A stretch of 64,000 nucleotides of DNA, taken from Fomitopsis serialis. Lineage: Eukaryota > Basidiomycota > Agaricomycetes > Polyporales > Fomitopsidaceae. Position 1 is the first letter of the stretch. Each line of letters begins with the position of its first letter. Positions 12,143 through 24,029 of this stretch are shown here, one piece after another. The stretch is taken from positions 1 through 64,000 of the forward strand of contig NW_025955078.1 of NCBI RefSeq assembly GCF_022376445.1. Reading direction: 5' to 3'. A program made the position numbers and the translations under genes. Under the pieces are notes generated by a model that was not told the origin of the DNA, did not search any database, and saw nothing but the letters and a program-made list of their open reading frames with translations.

Positions 12143-12849
12143 ATGCCTCACCTCGACCCAACTTCCGAAGCGTATGCTGCCCGCTACTACCGTCTCCTAG
12201 AGGTCCTCAAGACCGAGGGACTTGTCGAGCCGCGATACGATGCCAACAGTCCCGGAGAGTGGCTGGCTTGGGCCCACGGAGTCCGTTGGATGATTGTACG
12301 TGCCTCCGAACTTTGACTGTACTCCGAACCATCGAACCGACCTTCGAACAGCGCTTCTTGTTCGAGTCCCGTAGCCAGGCCATCCTGCTGGCAAACGATA
12401 CACTTCCTGCTCCTAGGTCGTTCCCCGAGATCGACGAGTTGATGCGTTACCTCAACGAGGTCTTTCACCGCGATGGCAACCAGGGAGATATCCTAGGTTC
12501 GCCCTACCCTACGATCGCCTGGTCCGAGACCTTGGTGCTGCTCGAACAAGTCAACCAGGCCGAGCGTCGTCCTCTCGCGAACCTGCAGTATCAGCGCGAG
12601 TCGTTGATCCTGTCCGACTTTCGCCAGCTGCCCGACAACCTCGAGTCCATGGGTCAAGCGATTCACAACATCGCAGTCGACCAGCACCGCATGCACGGCA
12701 CCCTCATCGGGTTGCTCGAAAGCCTGCTCGAGCGCGTCAACACTGACCGTGGCTTCGACACCGGTCCGTCTGTTCGTAGGGGTAGGGGTGGTGGTCATGG
12801 GTGTGGAGGTCGAGGACATAGATACGAGAGTTGCCGAGGCCGTCACTAG
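12143..12849 (+). CDS. Gag-like hypothetical protein, copy 1
   Basis: Two exons, 12143-12295 and 12352-12849, joined by an intron with GTACGT donor and CAG acceptor, give 216 residues. The intron is supported by three copies that share its position (also 47543-46740 and 59793-59087, minus strand). The family has a conserved WLAWAHGVRWMI block at the end of exon 1, an acidic/leucine-rich middle and, here, an arginine/glycine-rich tail. An in-frame ATG at 12005 could add 46 N-terminal residues; I chose 12143 because the next copy aligns from there. The basic glycine-rich tail suggests nucleic-acid binding, as in Gag proteins, but no zinc knuckle is seen. Function is unknown. Confidence 0.55.
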
Positions 12850-14831
12850 TTAGTTTGACCTAGCCGTGTACTTGCCCGTAGTCCTACCAATGTAGTGACT
12901 CTTCTAAACCGTGTGACTTCGCCGCTAAGGGTTCCGAACATTGACGCTTGAGCTTCGAACATCGGGCGGTTCCCTCGAACGGACGGATAGCGCGTCGACC
13001 ATACGGACTTAGTGTACTGTCGTACCGACCGTAATTCGCGTTTTCGGTGGGTAGGTGAGCTAAGGGCTCATCAATGGTCCTCCTGAGTCCCCCAAGCCTT
13101 CCCCGACCCACAGTGTCAGACGCCAGTAGTTCTACGATGATTGCTGGCTGGCTCAAACTCGAGCCTTCCACAACTAACGGAGGTAAGTAGTGTTGACTAT
13201 CATACCCTAACACTGTCACATTGAAGTGACTGAACGTGTAGCAGACCACGGAGAGGAGGAGTGCCGCGAATCTCAAGTCAGCCCTGTATGGGCGACGCAC
13301 TCTTCACAGCGCATACGGGTACAGGCCACCCGGAACGTGCCATATTCAAGTCCAGGTCTTCAGGGCGGACACCCTCACAAACCCATTGGCTGCCCTCGAG
13401 GAGGGATCCAATTTGTGCTGGAAGGCGCTACATCAAGCCGCAGGAAGGCCTCGGGATGGGACACACTGTCCACTCCTGCGCAAGTGGCTACCAGCTCTGT
13501 ATCATCATTCCTCATGCATCTCACCTCCAACCTTCCGCTCGAGCAGGTCCTTGAAACAGCATCGGTGATCCGGCGAACGGCACCTGCCCTTGAGGGTACC
13601 ACATTCCAGCCGGGCGAGTCATTTCCCGTACTAGCAGCTCGATGTGCATTGAGCCTCACCCTCGACGCTGCCGTGTCTTTCTGGACCATGGTGAACTTCA
13701 TACAGCTGGCTTTCCGAGTATCAAGGTGAGTACCATTGATCTGTGTCTGACTCAAGCATAACATCGACATCAGTGAGCTTCGGAGGAACAAGCAACAAAC
13801 CGTGGCCAGAATATGGTGTCACAAGCTCAAAGACATCAAGAAGGGCCCTAAGCCTAAGAAGAGAACATTTCAAGGCTGGTGTTCCAAGGGCGTGAAGTTT
13901 GCTCGTGTTGCCGGCGGAGGTATGTACTGTCTGCGTACTGTTGACTTAAACAACTTACAACTCTGGTGTTAGGTTCAATATACATCTTGGTATTAATTGC
14001 CCTACAAGGCCTGAGAAAGCCCTTTGGGGATTGCGACAGACACTTGGCAGAGGCCGTGGGCAACATGCTCAGATGCCCAGATGGTCAGTCCGTCATCCGA
14101 TACGTCGGCTGATGTTATAGCTAAACCCGGTGTTCAGATTCAGCAACTGGACAGATTATAACCAACATCATTGTCCCCTACATGGTGCAGCTTAGACAGC
14201 AGTGTCCGTTGGCCATAGAAGTAGGTGGGGGTACTCGCACTCAAGACCAGCGAACTTGTGCGCTACTCATAGACCTGGACACCTCTGACAAGGACTTCAA
14301 CTCACTGCGAACAAAGTGAGTCCAAATTCTCTGTATGTAATCTCTCAAACCCTCATCCTTTCTCATGTCACAGCACTTTCCGTCTTCTGCCAAGGTTGAA
14401 GGCGAAATGGCACCCCTGCTACGATCCAGTTGCGGCAACAGAGACAGCGGACATGGTGAATGCACTTGCCGTGCAGGCTGCCTCCCTTGCCAGCCCGTCC
14501 GGGTCAACACTGACAACGTCAGTGCACCAGATTCAGAGCCAGGGCTGAGCGACCGCCAGAGCCAGACGACTCTGCAAGATACCTCTGAGGACATTGTCGA
14601 GACGTCGTATGACACTCAACATCCTCGTAACCTGGTCTTCCCAGCCCCGCGGGGCGATCACGCCCACAATGTTGCTTGGACCAAAACTGTGCGCTGCCAA
14701 GCAACCAACACATCCAAACCTGACGATCTCAGGGAGTTACGCTCGCAGGTACACATTGTGTTGTCTCGTTCTTAGGCAGACGACCTGCTGAAATTGCGGC
14801 TGCGTCTAGTTAGATGCACAATACTCCAAAG

Positions 14832-15352
14832 GCTGTAAGTCTTGTTGAAGTGAAAGAGATTTAGAAGGGCTGTAAAGCCAGTGGAAGTGAAGGACTAGTA
14901 GATGGAGTGAACAGACCTATCCCAGAGGGAAGACTCTGATGCTAGGCAGGCAGAAGAGAGGAGAGATTGTTATCCATTAGGGGGAATCACCCCAGTATAT
15001 ATACATGTCTGGGACTGATCACATGCTACATCAGTAAGCAGATCAGTAATCACTAAGTCCGAGTTTTAGGGAAATGAGTAAGCCTTAACTCCAGAGATAG
15101 GGATATGCATAAGTGTCCATGTGATCAAGGAATGTACTGGAAGGTCATGGAACATGCCGGAAGGGAGTGGAATGATCCAGAATAAGTCTGGAACAGTGTA
15201 GATCGGTCTGGAGCGAGTCACAAGATGAGTCCAGACAGTGTCCGTCAAAAGAATGTATGTAATACTACATCGCAGAACACAAGTCCATATATGTACATAA
15301 CTGATAAGATAAGATAAGATAACACTGGAAAGTCGGAAGTTCAACAAGTCTG
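14832..15352 (+). mobile_element. Probable solo LTR inserted in the TET/JBP-like pseudogene
   Basis: This 521-bp insertion interrupts the older dioxygenase copy between the sequences equivalent to the younger copy's exons near 29582 and 29701. It starts TGTAAGTCTTGTTGAAG and ends CAACAAGTCTGACA, so TG...CA with complementary ends. A TATA-like AGTATATATAC lies at 14992. No clear target duplication was found. A related fragment lies inverted at 1640-1885. Confidence 0.6.
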
Positions 15353-16738
15353 ACACAGCCAGCTACATGCACATGCCATTAGAGTGCGTCGGGTGAGTTC
15401 CAAACTGTACTTTCATATGTTTCACTATGTTGTGGCTAACTCACGTCATTCACAGAGACGTGCTCACAATCAGGGGTGCCAACCACGAGCTAGTTGTCTG
15501 TGTGTGCACCTCAATGCCCGATATTGAGGTGGGACCGTGACACGGGCGCTTGTGGTGACACAGACATGTGACTAGCGAATGGACTGTAACGGACACGGTT
15601 AGTGTACTGCTACCTCAGTCAAGTACCACGAGGTCGAGACTGAGGTAAGCTCATTTGTAGTGTTTTCTCATGGACTCTGAGCACTCATACTGTATTTCAT
15701 AGACTGTGTAACCTTAATAGGTAGAGTAATAACGAGTCGAGTACCACGAGGTCGAGACTGAGACTGTGTAACCTTAACACCCGAGCACATCAAGAACACA
15801 CTTACAGAGAACCTGGTGGCCAGTTTCATGAGCAACCCCTTGAAGACGGTGGACACAGGTACTTCTAGCCATGAAAATGAGATGGTACATTTCGAGGCCA
15901 TTCACTTTTCATGGTACAACCAAAGTTGTATGAGGGTAAGTCGTTTTATCCTTTCGCCGCATTGCACTACAACCTAATTTTCTAACATCTGACCAGGGCA
16001 ATGACGTGCTGTTGGACATACCGCTGCGACAGCTCAGCTGGGAAGGGTGCTCAAGAACAAACTATTCTCAGATGACACCATACGTATCTGCTGACATGGA
16101 GGATCATATACCAATCTACCAGGCTATGACCTTTACTCTAGCGGATATGTTCTCATGGGTCGAAGAGAAGGTAAGTCTGTGTCACACTGAGTGTCGGCAA
16201 CTACAGCTGACACATGACAATGATACTGCAACAGCTTCAAAGCATCCTGCCCCGCAAATACGACCATCTTGAAGCCACCGCCAGCCTACTCCCTGATCTT
16301 CACCACTCCCTAGTCCACCCCTTTGTTGGCTTAGTTGTCAATATGAATGTCTGCATGTACACTCACAGGGACAGCAAGGATGACATTATCTGCCTAGTCA
16401 TTGTATTAGAGGATTTTGAAGGCGGCAAGCTCTGCCTGGTAGAACCACTGGTCTAGTTCTTCCTCTGCAACACAGTCATTTGGTTATCTTCCCGTTGTGT
16501 GGCATTACTCATTTCAACCTACATTACAAAGGCAGAAGGGCATCAATTGTCTTGTATACAGACAGAGAGCTAGGGTCTTGGACACAAGGCAATCGTAACG
16601 GTTGGGCATCCAATACCAATTTCATGTAGGTAGGATACCGTCAGGAAACAATATATACCGGCTGCGTTGGACACCTTTCACCATTTACCATCTAGTCTAA
16701 GTCTACCGTCTACTGACTACTGCACCATCAGGAAAAAC

Positions 16739-17841
16739 GGATCTGTCTTGGGCGGCATTACAAGAGATATCAGTCACGTGAAAGGCCTTCAAGACGTCGT
16801 GCTGACTTGAGAGGCGTTTAAGACAAGTAAAAGACCTCAAAGACGTGGAAGCCATCAATTCCATCATGTCTGACTTGAGGCGCAGTTACTTGTAGTACAA
16901 TTACCTTTGACTAATGACCAATACACTTATACGCCCTCACTTTTGCATTTTCACTCCTCACAAGTCTGATTCAATAAAGAATACTACGGTACAATACCAT
17001 CATCTGTAGTGAGGCTCCTGCAACTGTATCTAGTCACACATAGCTCGTGGCCACTCACTCTGTGGATGAGTGCCTGGTGGTTGGCATGACGAGTGATTGC
17101 TCATCCATGCCGAGTCCACAGGTCCACCATGACGGCCATCTAACTTGGTCCATTGCCAACTTGATGTGGGTGCGCAGACGAGTGATTGTTTGCGTGGGTG
17201 AGCCGGTCGCTACTAGCCGGCCGAGCAGGGGGAGGGCGCACACAAGAGTGCAGGCGAGAGAACGTAGCCGAGCACGCGGGTGAGCGGGTGAGCGGGTGAG
17301 ACAACGGGCAAGCTAGAAGGTGGGACAGCAAAGATGGCGCACGGAGAGACAACGGGTCAGCCGGCCCATGACTCTGCACGCGCGTCGACGTCCCTGTGTC
17401 CAGACATACTTGAGCTGGACAATGGTCAGTGCACCTCCGCCCATCGTCTAGCCTTCACTCACCTCGAGAATGCGGCTCTCGATTTCTCTGTCTGCCCGCC
17501 GTCTACTCCCCTCTCAGTCGCACCCAATCCTATCCCATTCACCACTGCTGCCTGAACGTGGGATGTCCGGCACCGTGGGCGTAGGTGAGCACCGCTACGG
17601 TCATGTCAATGCCGCCACGTACCGATCCCAGCCAATGCTGATGTACAACACACAGCCCCGCATCCCGGCGGAGACGATCTCTGCGGCGCACGGTGAGTCG
17701 GACAATGCAAGTACATACCGTGATGCAGCGCGCATGCTTCTTTCCACTGCAGACCGATCAGGATTGACAACAGGAGGATGACAGCCCATGCTGACCCGTC
17801 GATGCGCCACTGCACGGGCACTAATGACGTCGACAGGATGA
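16739..17841. other. Left subterminal region and GC-rich spacer
   Basis: 16739-16930 carries repeated CAAGAC, ACTTGAG and ACAAGTAAAAGAC motifs typical of subterminal transposase-binding arrays. From 17200 to 17330 there are GCGGGTGAG repeats. No gene is recognised. Confidence 0.5.
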
Positions 17842-19520
17842 TCAGGCCCTCTTGAGGATCTTCGGGATGTCCTCGAAGAAGATCGACCGCTCGACCTCCT
17901 TCTTCGCACCCCATGAGATGTTGTGTGAGAACAGGTGGGCGATAATCGCCTGGCTGACGGGGATCGACAGACCGCCAAAGAAGAAGCTGCACAATACGTC
18001 AGTCCTCAGCCACGACACAATCGCTATGGACTTACAAGTATGGAATCCACATAACATTGATGAGGAAAGACTTGATCAGTGGTTCTCACCCAGAGGTACT
18101 GGAGTAGAGTGTAGCCGCCGGAGCCTATGAAGACTACCGTCGTCGCCAGCCAAATCTCGAACGGAGTGCATGTAGTAGCCGTCAACGGGAAGCTCGAAGC
18201 CGAGGCAGATGTAGTTGATGACACTGATCGTGATCGAACACGCGATACCGTAGTACGAGAACATGTACGACATCATCGAGAACTTGTAGTGCAGCGGCGC
18301 GACCAGAGGAACGAGTGGATCTCCCTCGCGATTGGGCCCTGGCGCCACACCACCGAGCTATGGGGTTGAATGGCAGTTCGTTACAGCCGTACGCGTACTT
18401 CTGCCACCGGTTCAGCTCGTCATCGCACGTCAAAGACACACCTTCCTTGAAGCCACCGAGGGAGTATGTATCGAATGATAAAACGCGCTCCTGGAGCTGC
18501 ATCGCCATGTCGAAGTCCTCCGACACATTGCTCTCGGACCGGATCTTGTCCTGGCAGCACGGTCAATGAACACGGCGTCCTGGACGGCCCTCCAGTGGAG
18601 GAACACGTTGTGCCCGACGAACGGCGCGACCTCGCCGTTCGCGCACGCGTACGAGATACATTTGTTGATACGCCGGTGAAGTACGCGAAGCAGTGATGCG
18701 CGACCTGCATGATGTCCGACTCGTGCTGGATGACACCGACATCGGGCGCTCCGCATCTCGCGCGCCGCGTCCCGGAAACAGTCCTCTGGCACGATGGTGT
18801 CCGAGTTGACGATCAGGATGATCTCGCCAACACGGCACGCACGTCCCCACGTCCGTTAGCAGCCCAGGGGCGGAACTTGCGGCCGCTCGACTCGTACACC
18901 TCGTTGATGGCAATCTGCAGCACGTGCTCCCTTCCGAGTTCACCTTCTCGTCGTCCTCGCCGCCGAAGCCGACGACGCTGGCGTTACTGCCGACCCGGTG
19001 CTGGTACTGCATGCCGTAACGCTGCTCTGCCTCATGACCGAGTGAGTCGCTCTTCTGGGGGCCGCGCTCGTCTCCACAATGAGTGAGAGCCTCAAACCGT
19101 AGTTCATGTTCGAGGCTTTCTTGAACCGACCCGCACGCTGGAACCCGTCCGGCGCATCATCAAGCTTCGGCCGCGCGACCCAGCCAATGCCATGGTTGGC
19201 GTAGAATGCTATGCGTGTGTCACGCTCCTCGACCGAGAGCAACTGTCACGCAGGCATCAGCGACCCGCACAGCAAGCGTACGTCGGAACTCACCCTGAGA
19301 CCATCGTCGTTGACGAGTATCATGGACGCATCACCTTGCCGGGCATACGTCTGCATCGCGGTCAACAATCGCACAGCTCATAAGCCCGAATGGGAACTCA
19401 CAAGACAGTTTCCAGAGACTCCTTGTACACCGGCATCTCAATCGGCAGGCCGTTCTCCACGATCTTGTTCGGCCAGGGCTTGATGGCGGAATAGTACCTT
19501 GAGTGTTCGTGGTACTGCGC
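17842..19520 (-). pseudogene. Family-2 glycosyltransferase, N-terminally truncated pseudogene
   Basis: Read on the minus strand from 19520, fragments in shifting frames match a fungal membrane glycosyltransferase of the GT2 (chitin/cellulose-synthase-like) type. In order: YHEHSRYYSAIKPWPNK, DDGLR, VEERDTRIAFYANHGIGW, RFKKASNMNYGLRLS, VNSDTIVPEDCF (DxD-like), SEDFDMAMQLQ, GGFKEGVSLTCDDELNRWQK, then hydrophobic segments (PLHYKFSMMSYMFSYYGI onward) and an end in EDIPKILKRA with stop at 17842-17844. Possible introns remain near 19400 and 19250. Frameshifts are numerous and the N-terminus is missing. It looks like a host gene piece captured by the 17.7-kb element. The GT2 family call is fairly sure; the exact orthologue is not. 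Confidence 0.65.
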
Positions 19521-20700
19521 AATGGGACCGTGGGTACCAGGGACGCCGGTGTGCCCGGTGCTAGTGGAAGTATAAGTATGTGGACGGCGCGCGACCGAGC
19601 CGAAGGGCGACCGAGAGTGCGAGTGAGAGGGCGAGAGAGACAGACGGCGAGTGAGATGACGGCGAGACAGAGGGCAGACGGGCGAGAGGGACGTCAGGCA
19701 AGGACGGCAGAGTCAGAGCGAGGGCGCAAGCGAGCGGGCAGACCGATGAGGGTGTGTGGGCATGAAGGAGAGGGCATACGAATAGATTGGTTACTCAACG
19801 TTGCCTACACTCTACCTAGGCTGCGCTCCCCGCCTGCGACTTTTCGACTTCCCTGCAGTGGGACGTGCTGGCCGCCCACTGTCCCCTTTGCCCTCCGCCT
19901 TGCCTGCCCTCTGCTTCGCTTTCTCTTTCCGGGCGTCGCTCACCCGCCCACCGTCCTCCTTGTCCTTCTTGCACCGCTTGCTGGTACGAGGGACAGGGTC
20001 GTCTGCCGGAGCGGCGCGTTTTGCGACGGTAGGCTGTAAGGTGTTAGAAGATGGTCCTTTGCGAATACTCAGTACTCACCGTGACCGTGCTCGAACTGGA
20101 CACCCCGTTACTACGCGCCTCATCGTCTTCGCTGTCCGACGGCACCTCAATGACGACGCGACATGCGGCACGTCACTGGACGGGGGGAGGAGGGAAGTGT
20201 GAAAAATCCATCGTGTTCTTGTATCCGCAATATACTAGACCGTCTTCTTCGAGCTTGGTGCTATGCACCTTGCTCTTATTGACGTCGGCGCGGAAGAAGC
20301 CGACGTACTGAACGTCGTCGTCAGCAGGCTGGGGGTGAGCCCCAGGCATATCTAGTGTAAGTCATGTAGAAAGCCCAGAAGCATAGAAGAAAATGGTGAC
20401 GCACCGGTGTCAGAGGTTCACGTCGATGTGTGCAGGAGACAGAGGATGCGGCACTCCTCCGGTCGAGTTGAGCGTTCAGATCTAGATCTCGATCTCGATC
20501 TCGATCGCATGCATGACCTCACCTGTCACTGTCAGTGGGCCGTCAGTCAACTTTTACCACCCGTCCGTCTTCTTGTGCCCACGCATCGTTGTACAACCAC
20601 ACTAGTTCGGGCTCGCGCCGCGTATGTATTATTTCCAAGTAGTTCGTTCAATAAACTACGTTGCTGTGCCGCCTTGTATTTCCTTTCCACAGAAACCGTA
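19521..20700. other. GC-rich spacer, no gene recognised
   Basis: 19590-19720 is a GCGAG/GAGAGG-rich tract like those in the 8047-11505 element. A short GATCTC repeat lies at 20480-20510. No protein family was recognised on either strand. Confidence 0.4.
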
Positions 20701-23700
20701 TCACCATATAGTCTGGTAAGCATACTTACTAGACCAGTTGTTCAATACGAATTTTGAGGCGCAGTCAAGAACCGTGTCTGATTTCCAGTCATCAGGAACT
20801 GAACGCTCGAGGGAATCCAATGACGATGGGCCGGGGAAGCGGGGAATTAACTGGCACGATTGGCGAATGGAACTCAAGGGTACGACGTCTCCTTGTGGTT
20901 TGCCGTTGGATGGCAGAGGAAGCTTGTTCACGTCGTACATCATGTGTACTGGGTTCGCCGTTGAACCCAGCTTCCCGTACCACTCCACGTAGGCTAAAGG
21001 CCCCTCCTGGGCCCACTCCTCCGGTGCTTCCATATCCAGGTTTGTGGTAGGATCGCGTATGGTTTTGGGAAGCTGAAAAATAACTCTCAGTCTTCCGACG
21101 CGAGTCCCTGTATTGTACAACTGTTAGTTAGGGTTCTACGGCGGTCAGAATACTAGTGAGTCCTACCTTGTAACCCTGTGGCTTCAGCCTCGTCGCCGCG
21201 CAATACGACAACGGTATCGAATCTTGCTGGCTTGTCTGCTGAAGAAGGCCTGGCCTTGACGCCATCCTTCTCTTCGGCGTTGTCGTTGAGTGGAATGTTG
21301 TTGAACTTGAAACCGTGAAAGACTTCCACTCGGCCGAATGGTAGGTGACGGTTCGCCCGGTCCTGCTCTCTAGGGCGGAGTCTGCGCTGTAGTTTCATAG
21401 TATAGACGTACTGCGAGACGGCGTCGGTGAAGCCCGGTGCCGCGTGTCGTTCCTCGATGGAAGGTAAGGATTGTCGAGCGAACGACGGATGTTTGGCTAA
21501 TTTGATGCGTGTTTTGCTGCTGCGAGGGAGGTGCGTACTGCGCTCGTCGTCTTCAGAGTTTGCTGTGCCAGTCGTACTCTCCGAGGCAGACACTGCTTGT
21601 GGGTCTGCAGACTGGTCCGTAAGTCTGCCGCGTAGGGTATCGTACATAGAAACCTTCTCCCTCCTGTCGAGCCACTTGATCATCTGCGGGCGAGCATTGC
21701 GGTGGTTCGAGGCTCTCCACGCCTTCTTCGCACAATCAATGTGCAACCGCTCAAACATCTCGGTGTTGAAGTTGTCGGTCGTGCCGAGCCTGCGGATAGA
21801 ATCGACGTAGTGTAGAAGGGAATGGACTTTCGGTATGTTCAGGTGCTCCCGAATGCCGAGTTCCTCCAGTATATGCTTGTTGTCGTGGAACATTTTGAGG
21901 GCGTCTTCCATGTATCCGAGGGTAGACTCGTCGTGAGTGGGGTACTGGGAAAGGTATATGAAATCGAGCAGCGAACGGAAGGTGAGCATTGCAGCCCTGG
22001 GTATACGGCCAACGAGGCATCCGAGGAGAATGCGTGCGATGTCCTTCCGCTCGCTACCGGAAACCTGAGAGAGGGTGGATATCCCGGTCTTGAAATGACG
22101 GGTGCCGTACGCCGGAGGGAGGCAGCGAATGCGACGGTCGAGTTCCTTCTCTCCGATGAGTTCGGTGGACCACTCCACTATATGCTTGAATACGCCTTGA
22201 TAGAGCTGGTGAAGGATGTCAGGCGTGATGCAGGAGTGGATGTCGGTGTACGGTAGGTCCCTCCAGAAAGGTTTGATGCAGTAACCGGAGACGTTGAACT
22301 GCTTGCAAGACTTGGAGAAGGCTGTGGAGCCTCTCTCGCCTTGCTGACGAGCTTTCCGTAGCACGTCCAGGGTCCAGAGCTGGGCGCGAGGCGTCTTCGC
22401 AGACGCGTCCCCAAGGCCGCTCTCCGGGCACTGGCAGATGGGGCAAGTCCCGTACTTGGTACAACTGACCAAGCACTGCTCCGGGTAGTCCGCGACGTAA
22501 GACGCCAGGATCGGATGAACCCTGCGCACGTTTCCGTCGCCACCCGTCACGTCAATTCCCTCCTTGCCTGCGTCGACAAGAGGCTGGAGGATGGTGCGCA
22601 CCGAAGCGTGGAAGAGCTGTTGGACCAACGCTCTCCGCTTGTTCTCGGTGATGCCGGCGGAGTCGACCTTATCCACGGAAAGGTACCCGATGAGTATGCA
22701 GGCGTGTTCGGAAGGCTTACGACGAAGCTCCTTGGGGATGTTGCCCAGGGTCATGTAAACAGGGTAGGCGGATTTGTTTCCAGAGAACTGCGTGAGTTGT
22801 GTCTTGTCAGTCGAGATAATGACTGGCGCAACCGCAGCGCCTGCCGGTAAGATACTCTAGAATCTTCTTCAGCACCCCGTAAGATTTATGTGTTGGTAGT
22901 GCTTACCTGGATCGCGTGCCACCATTGACCGGTCCACATCTCCGTGTAAATCCGGTTAGTGCGTGCAGAGTTTGAGAAGATACGACTGGGTCAATACACG
23001 ATGTGATTCGCGTGAGCCGGGTTTCCTAACAAAGCCTTGATCGCCTCTATGATGTCACGGTATTGCACCAAATGTCGTTCGCCCGGACGATCCTTGAAGG
23101 TCAGCCAGCATTCCTTCCAGGACACCCTCTCTGGGATGGAGTCGACCTTCTGAAGCAAGGCTCGGTTGTTGTGATATGTGAGTCCGAGCCTCTCTTGCAC
23201 CTGTGATGTAATTCAGTTCATCTAACCAACCCGATGGAACTGCACTTACTTCTGGTATTCGAAGAAAGCGGTCTACCGCGCCCTGCCCGATCCCTTCCTT
23301 GACGAACCACTTCGCGATCTGCCAGTCCATCTCGGACTCGAATGGGGCCCACACTGCATTGACCCGTGCTAGTACGTCTTCATCACCTAATATTGATTTG
23401 TCAGGTTAGCACTGTGCACAGTGCAGGATAAGTTGATCCTCACTGCGTCTCTGCCCGCCCAAGCTATCAAAATGCTCTCTCCACGACTCTCTAATTGTTT
23501 CCGCAGTCCCTATGACCTTTCCTGCACTCCTATCGATATCCTCCACCCTGTCGTCATCATCATCATCAAGCGAAAGGGCGGTACGTTGAGCGGGCGAGGG
23601 TGCTGATGATGTCGACGCTACGGGCTGGCTGGGATCATGTACCGGAATGAACTGGTACTGTGTGTCACGTTCATCCTCTTCCTCCCACTCTGCACTACTA

Positions 23701-24029
23701 TCCGCGTCGCCGTCACCCGTAACAAGGTTGCCGTCAACATATACGCTGTACGTATCGTCAGAAATGATAATTCGTCTCACCCAGAAGTACGGAATATCTC
23801 ACCTGTTCGCCGCGTCGCCATCCTCACTGGCAGCATCAGCCTCCTCGTCTGAGGAGTCCGATGTGTCCGTCTCCTGAAGATACGCCCTCAACTTTCCCTT
23901 TTTGTACCAGGCGCACTCTCGGCTTGTAGATTGATGAGCCATGAGCCCTTGCACGGTGTCGAACGAACCGCCGCATGCATCGCATGTCTCCGCCAGCAAG
24001 GCATACAAGTGTCTTGATCGCTTTACCAT
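20701..24029 (-). CDS. Plavaka-type DDE transposase (one in-frame stop)
   Basis: Six exons fit on the minus strand: 24029-23803, 23745-23444, 23386-23250, 23200-22907, 22856-21167 and 21107-20701, together 1019 codons, near the family's usual 1000. The N-terminus has a C2H2-like finger (CDACGGSFDTVQGLMAH), then acidic linkers, WAPFESEMDWQIAKWF, EMWTGQWWHAIQ, STDKTQLTQFSGNK, a CPICQC knuckle, ITPDILHQLYQGVFKHIVEW, TTDNFNTEMFERLHIDCAKK and a C-terminal VVPLSSIRQSCQLIPRF. All are hallmarks of basidiomycete Plavaka transposases (CMC/CACTA-related). It would catalyse cut-and-paste transposition in the nucleus. A single TGA at 22993-22991, probably from CGA, interrupts exon 4; otherwise the gene is intact. 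It diverges from gene A. Confidence 0.88.

Larger units (their letters stand above)
7946..13075 (+). mobile_element. Gag-like repeat element (copy 1), split by an insertion
   Basis: After removal of the insertion at 8047-11505 this is a 1.67-kb unit that matches 58863-60532 in reverse over its full length. Ends are TGATGCGACC and GGGCTCATCA, so TG...CA as in LTR-type elements, with TGATG/CATCA complementary. No target duplication is visible. A TATA-like GTATATAC lies at about 11877 and one spliced gene at 12143-12849. The element disrupts the first exon of the older TET/JBP-like gene. Assignment to LTR elements is an inference; no reverse transcriptase is present. Confidence 0.6.
7816..16629 (+). 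pseudogene. TET/JBP-like 2OG-Fe(II) dioxygenase, older decayed copy
   Basis: This paralogue of 27592-30665 begins MELTQEEQRALAALL at 7816, matching MQITPEERRDLEELL in the younger copy. It is split into 7816-7945, 13076-14831 and 15353-16629 by a gag-like repeat element and a probable solo LTR. Shared landmarks are CPRGGIQFV (about 13390-13420), RTFQGWCSKGVKFARVAGGG (about 13865-13920), PRGDHAHNVAWT (about 14645), RTNYSQMTPY (about 16050-16085) and the catalytic core THRDSKDD with iron-binding His and Asp at 16364-16372. The core continues to FEGG, THFNLHYKGRRASIVL and a stop at 16627-16629. Frameshifts occur near 14545 and 16440. The family normally oxidises 5-methylcytosine or thymine; this copy is not functional. 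Confidence 0.72.

Noticed and set aside
7946..13075. Calling the gag-like repeat a proven LTR retrotransposon
   Set aside because: TG...CA ends and a TATA-like site are suggestive, but no reverse transcriptase, primer-binding site or target duplication was found.
1640..15240. The inverted LTR pair as ends of one 13-kb element
   Set aside because: The left copy is only a partial LTR in opposite orientation and unrelated elements lie between; two independent remnants are simpler.
20738..21050. Open frames on the plus strand opposite the Plavaka 3' exon, and similar ones at 21427-22850
   Set aside because: They are shadows of the transposase exons on the other strand.
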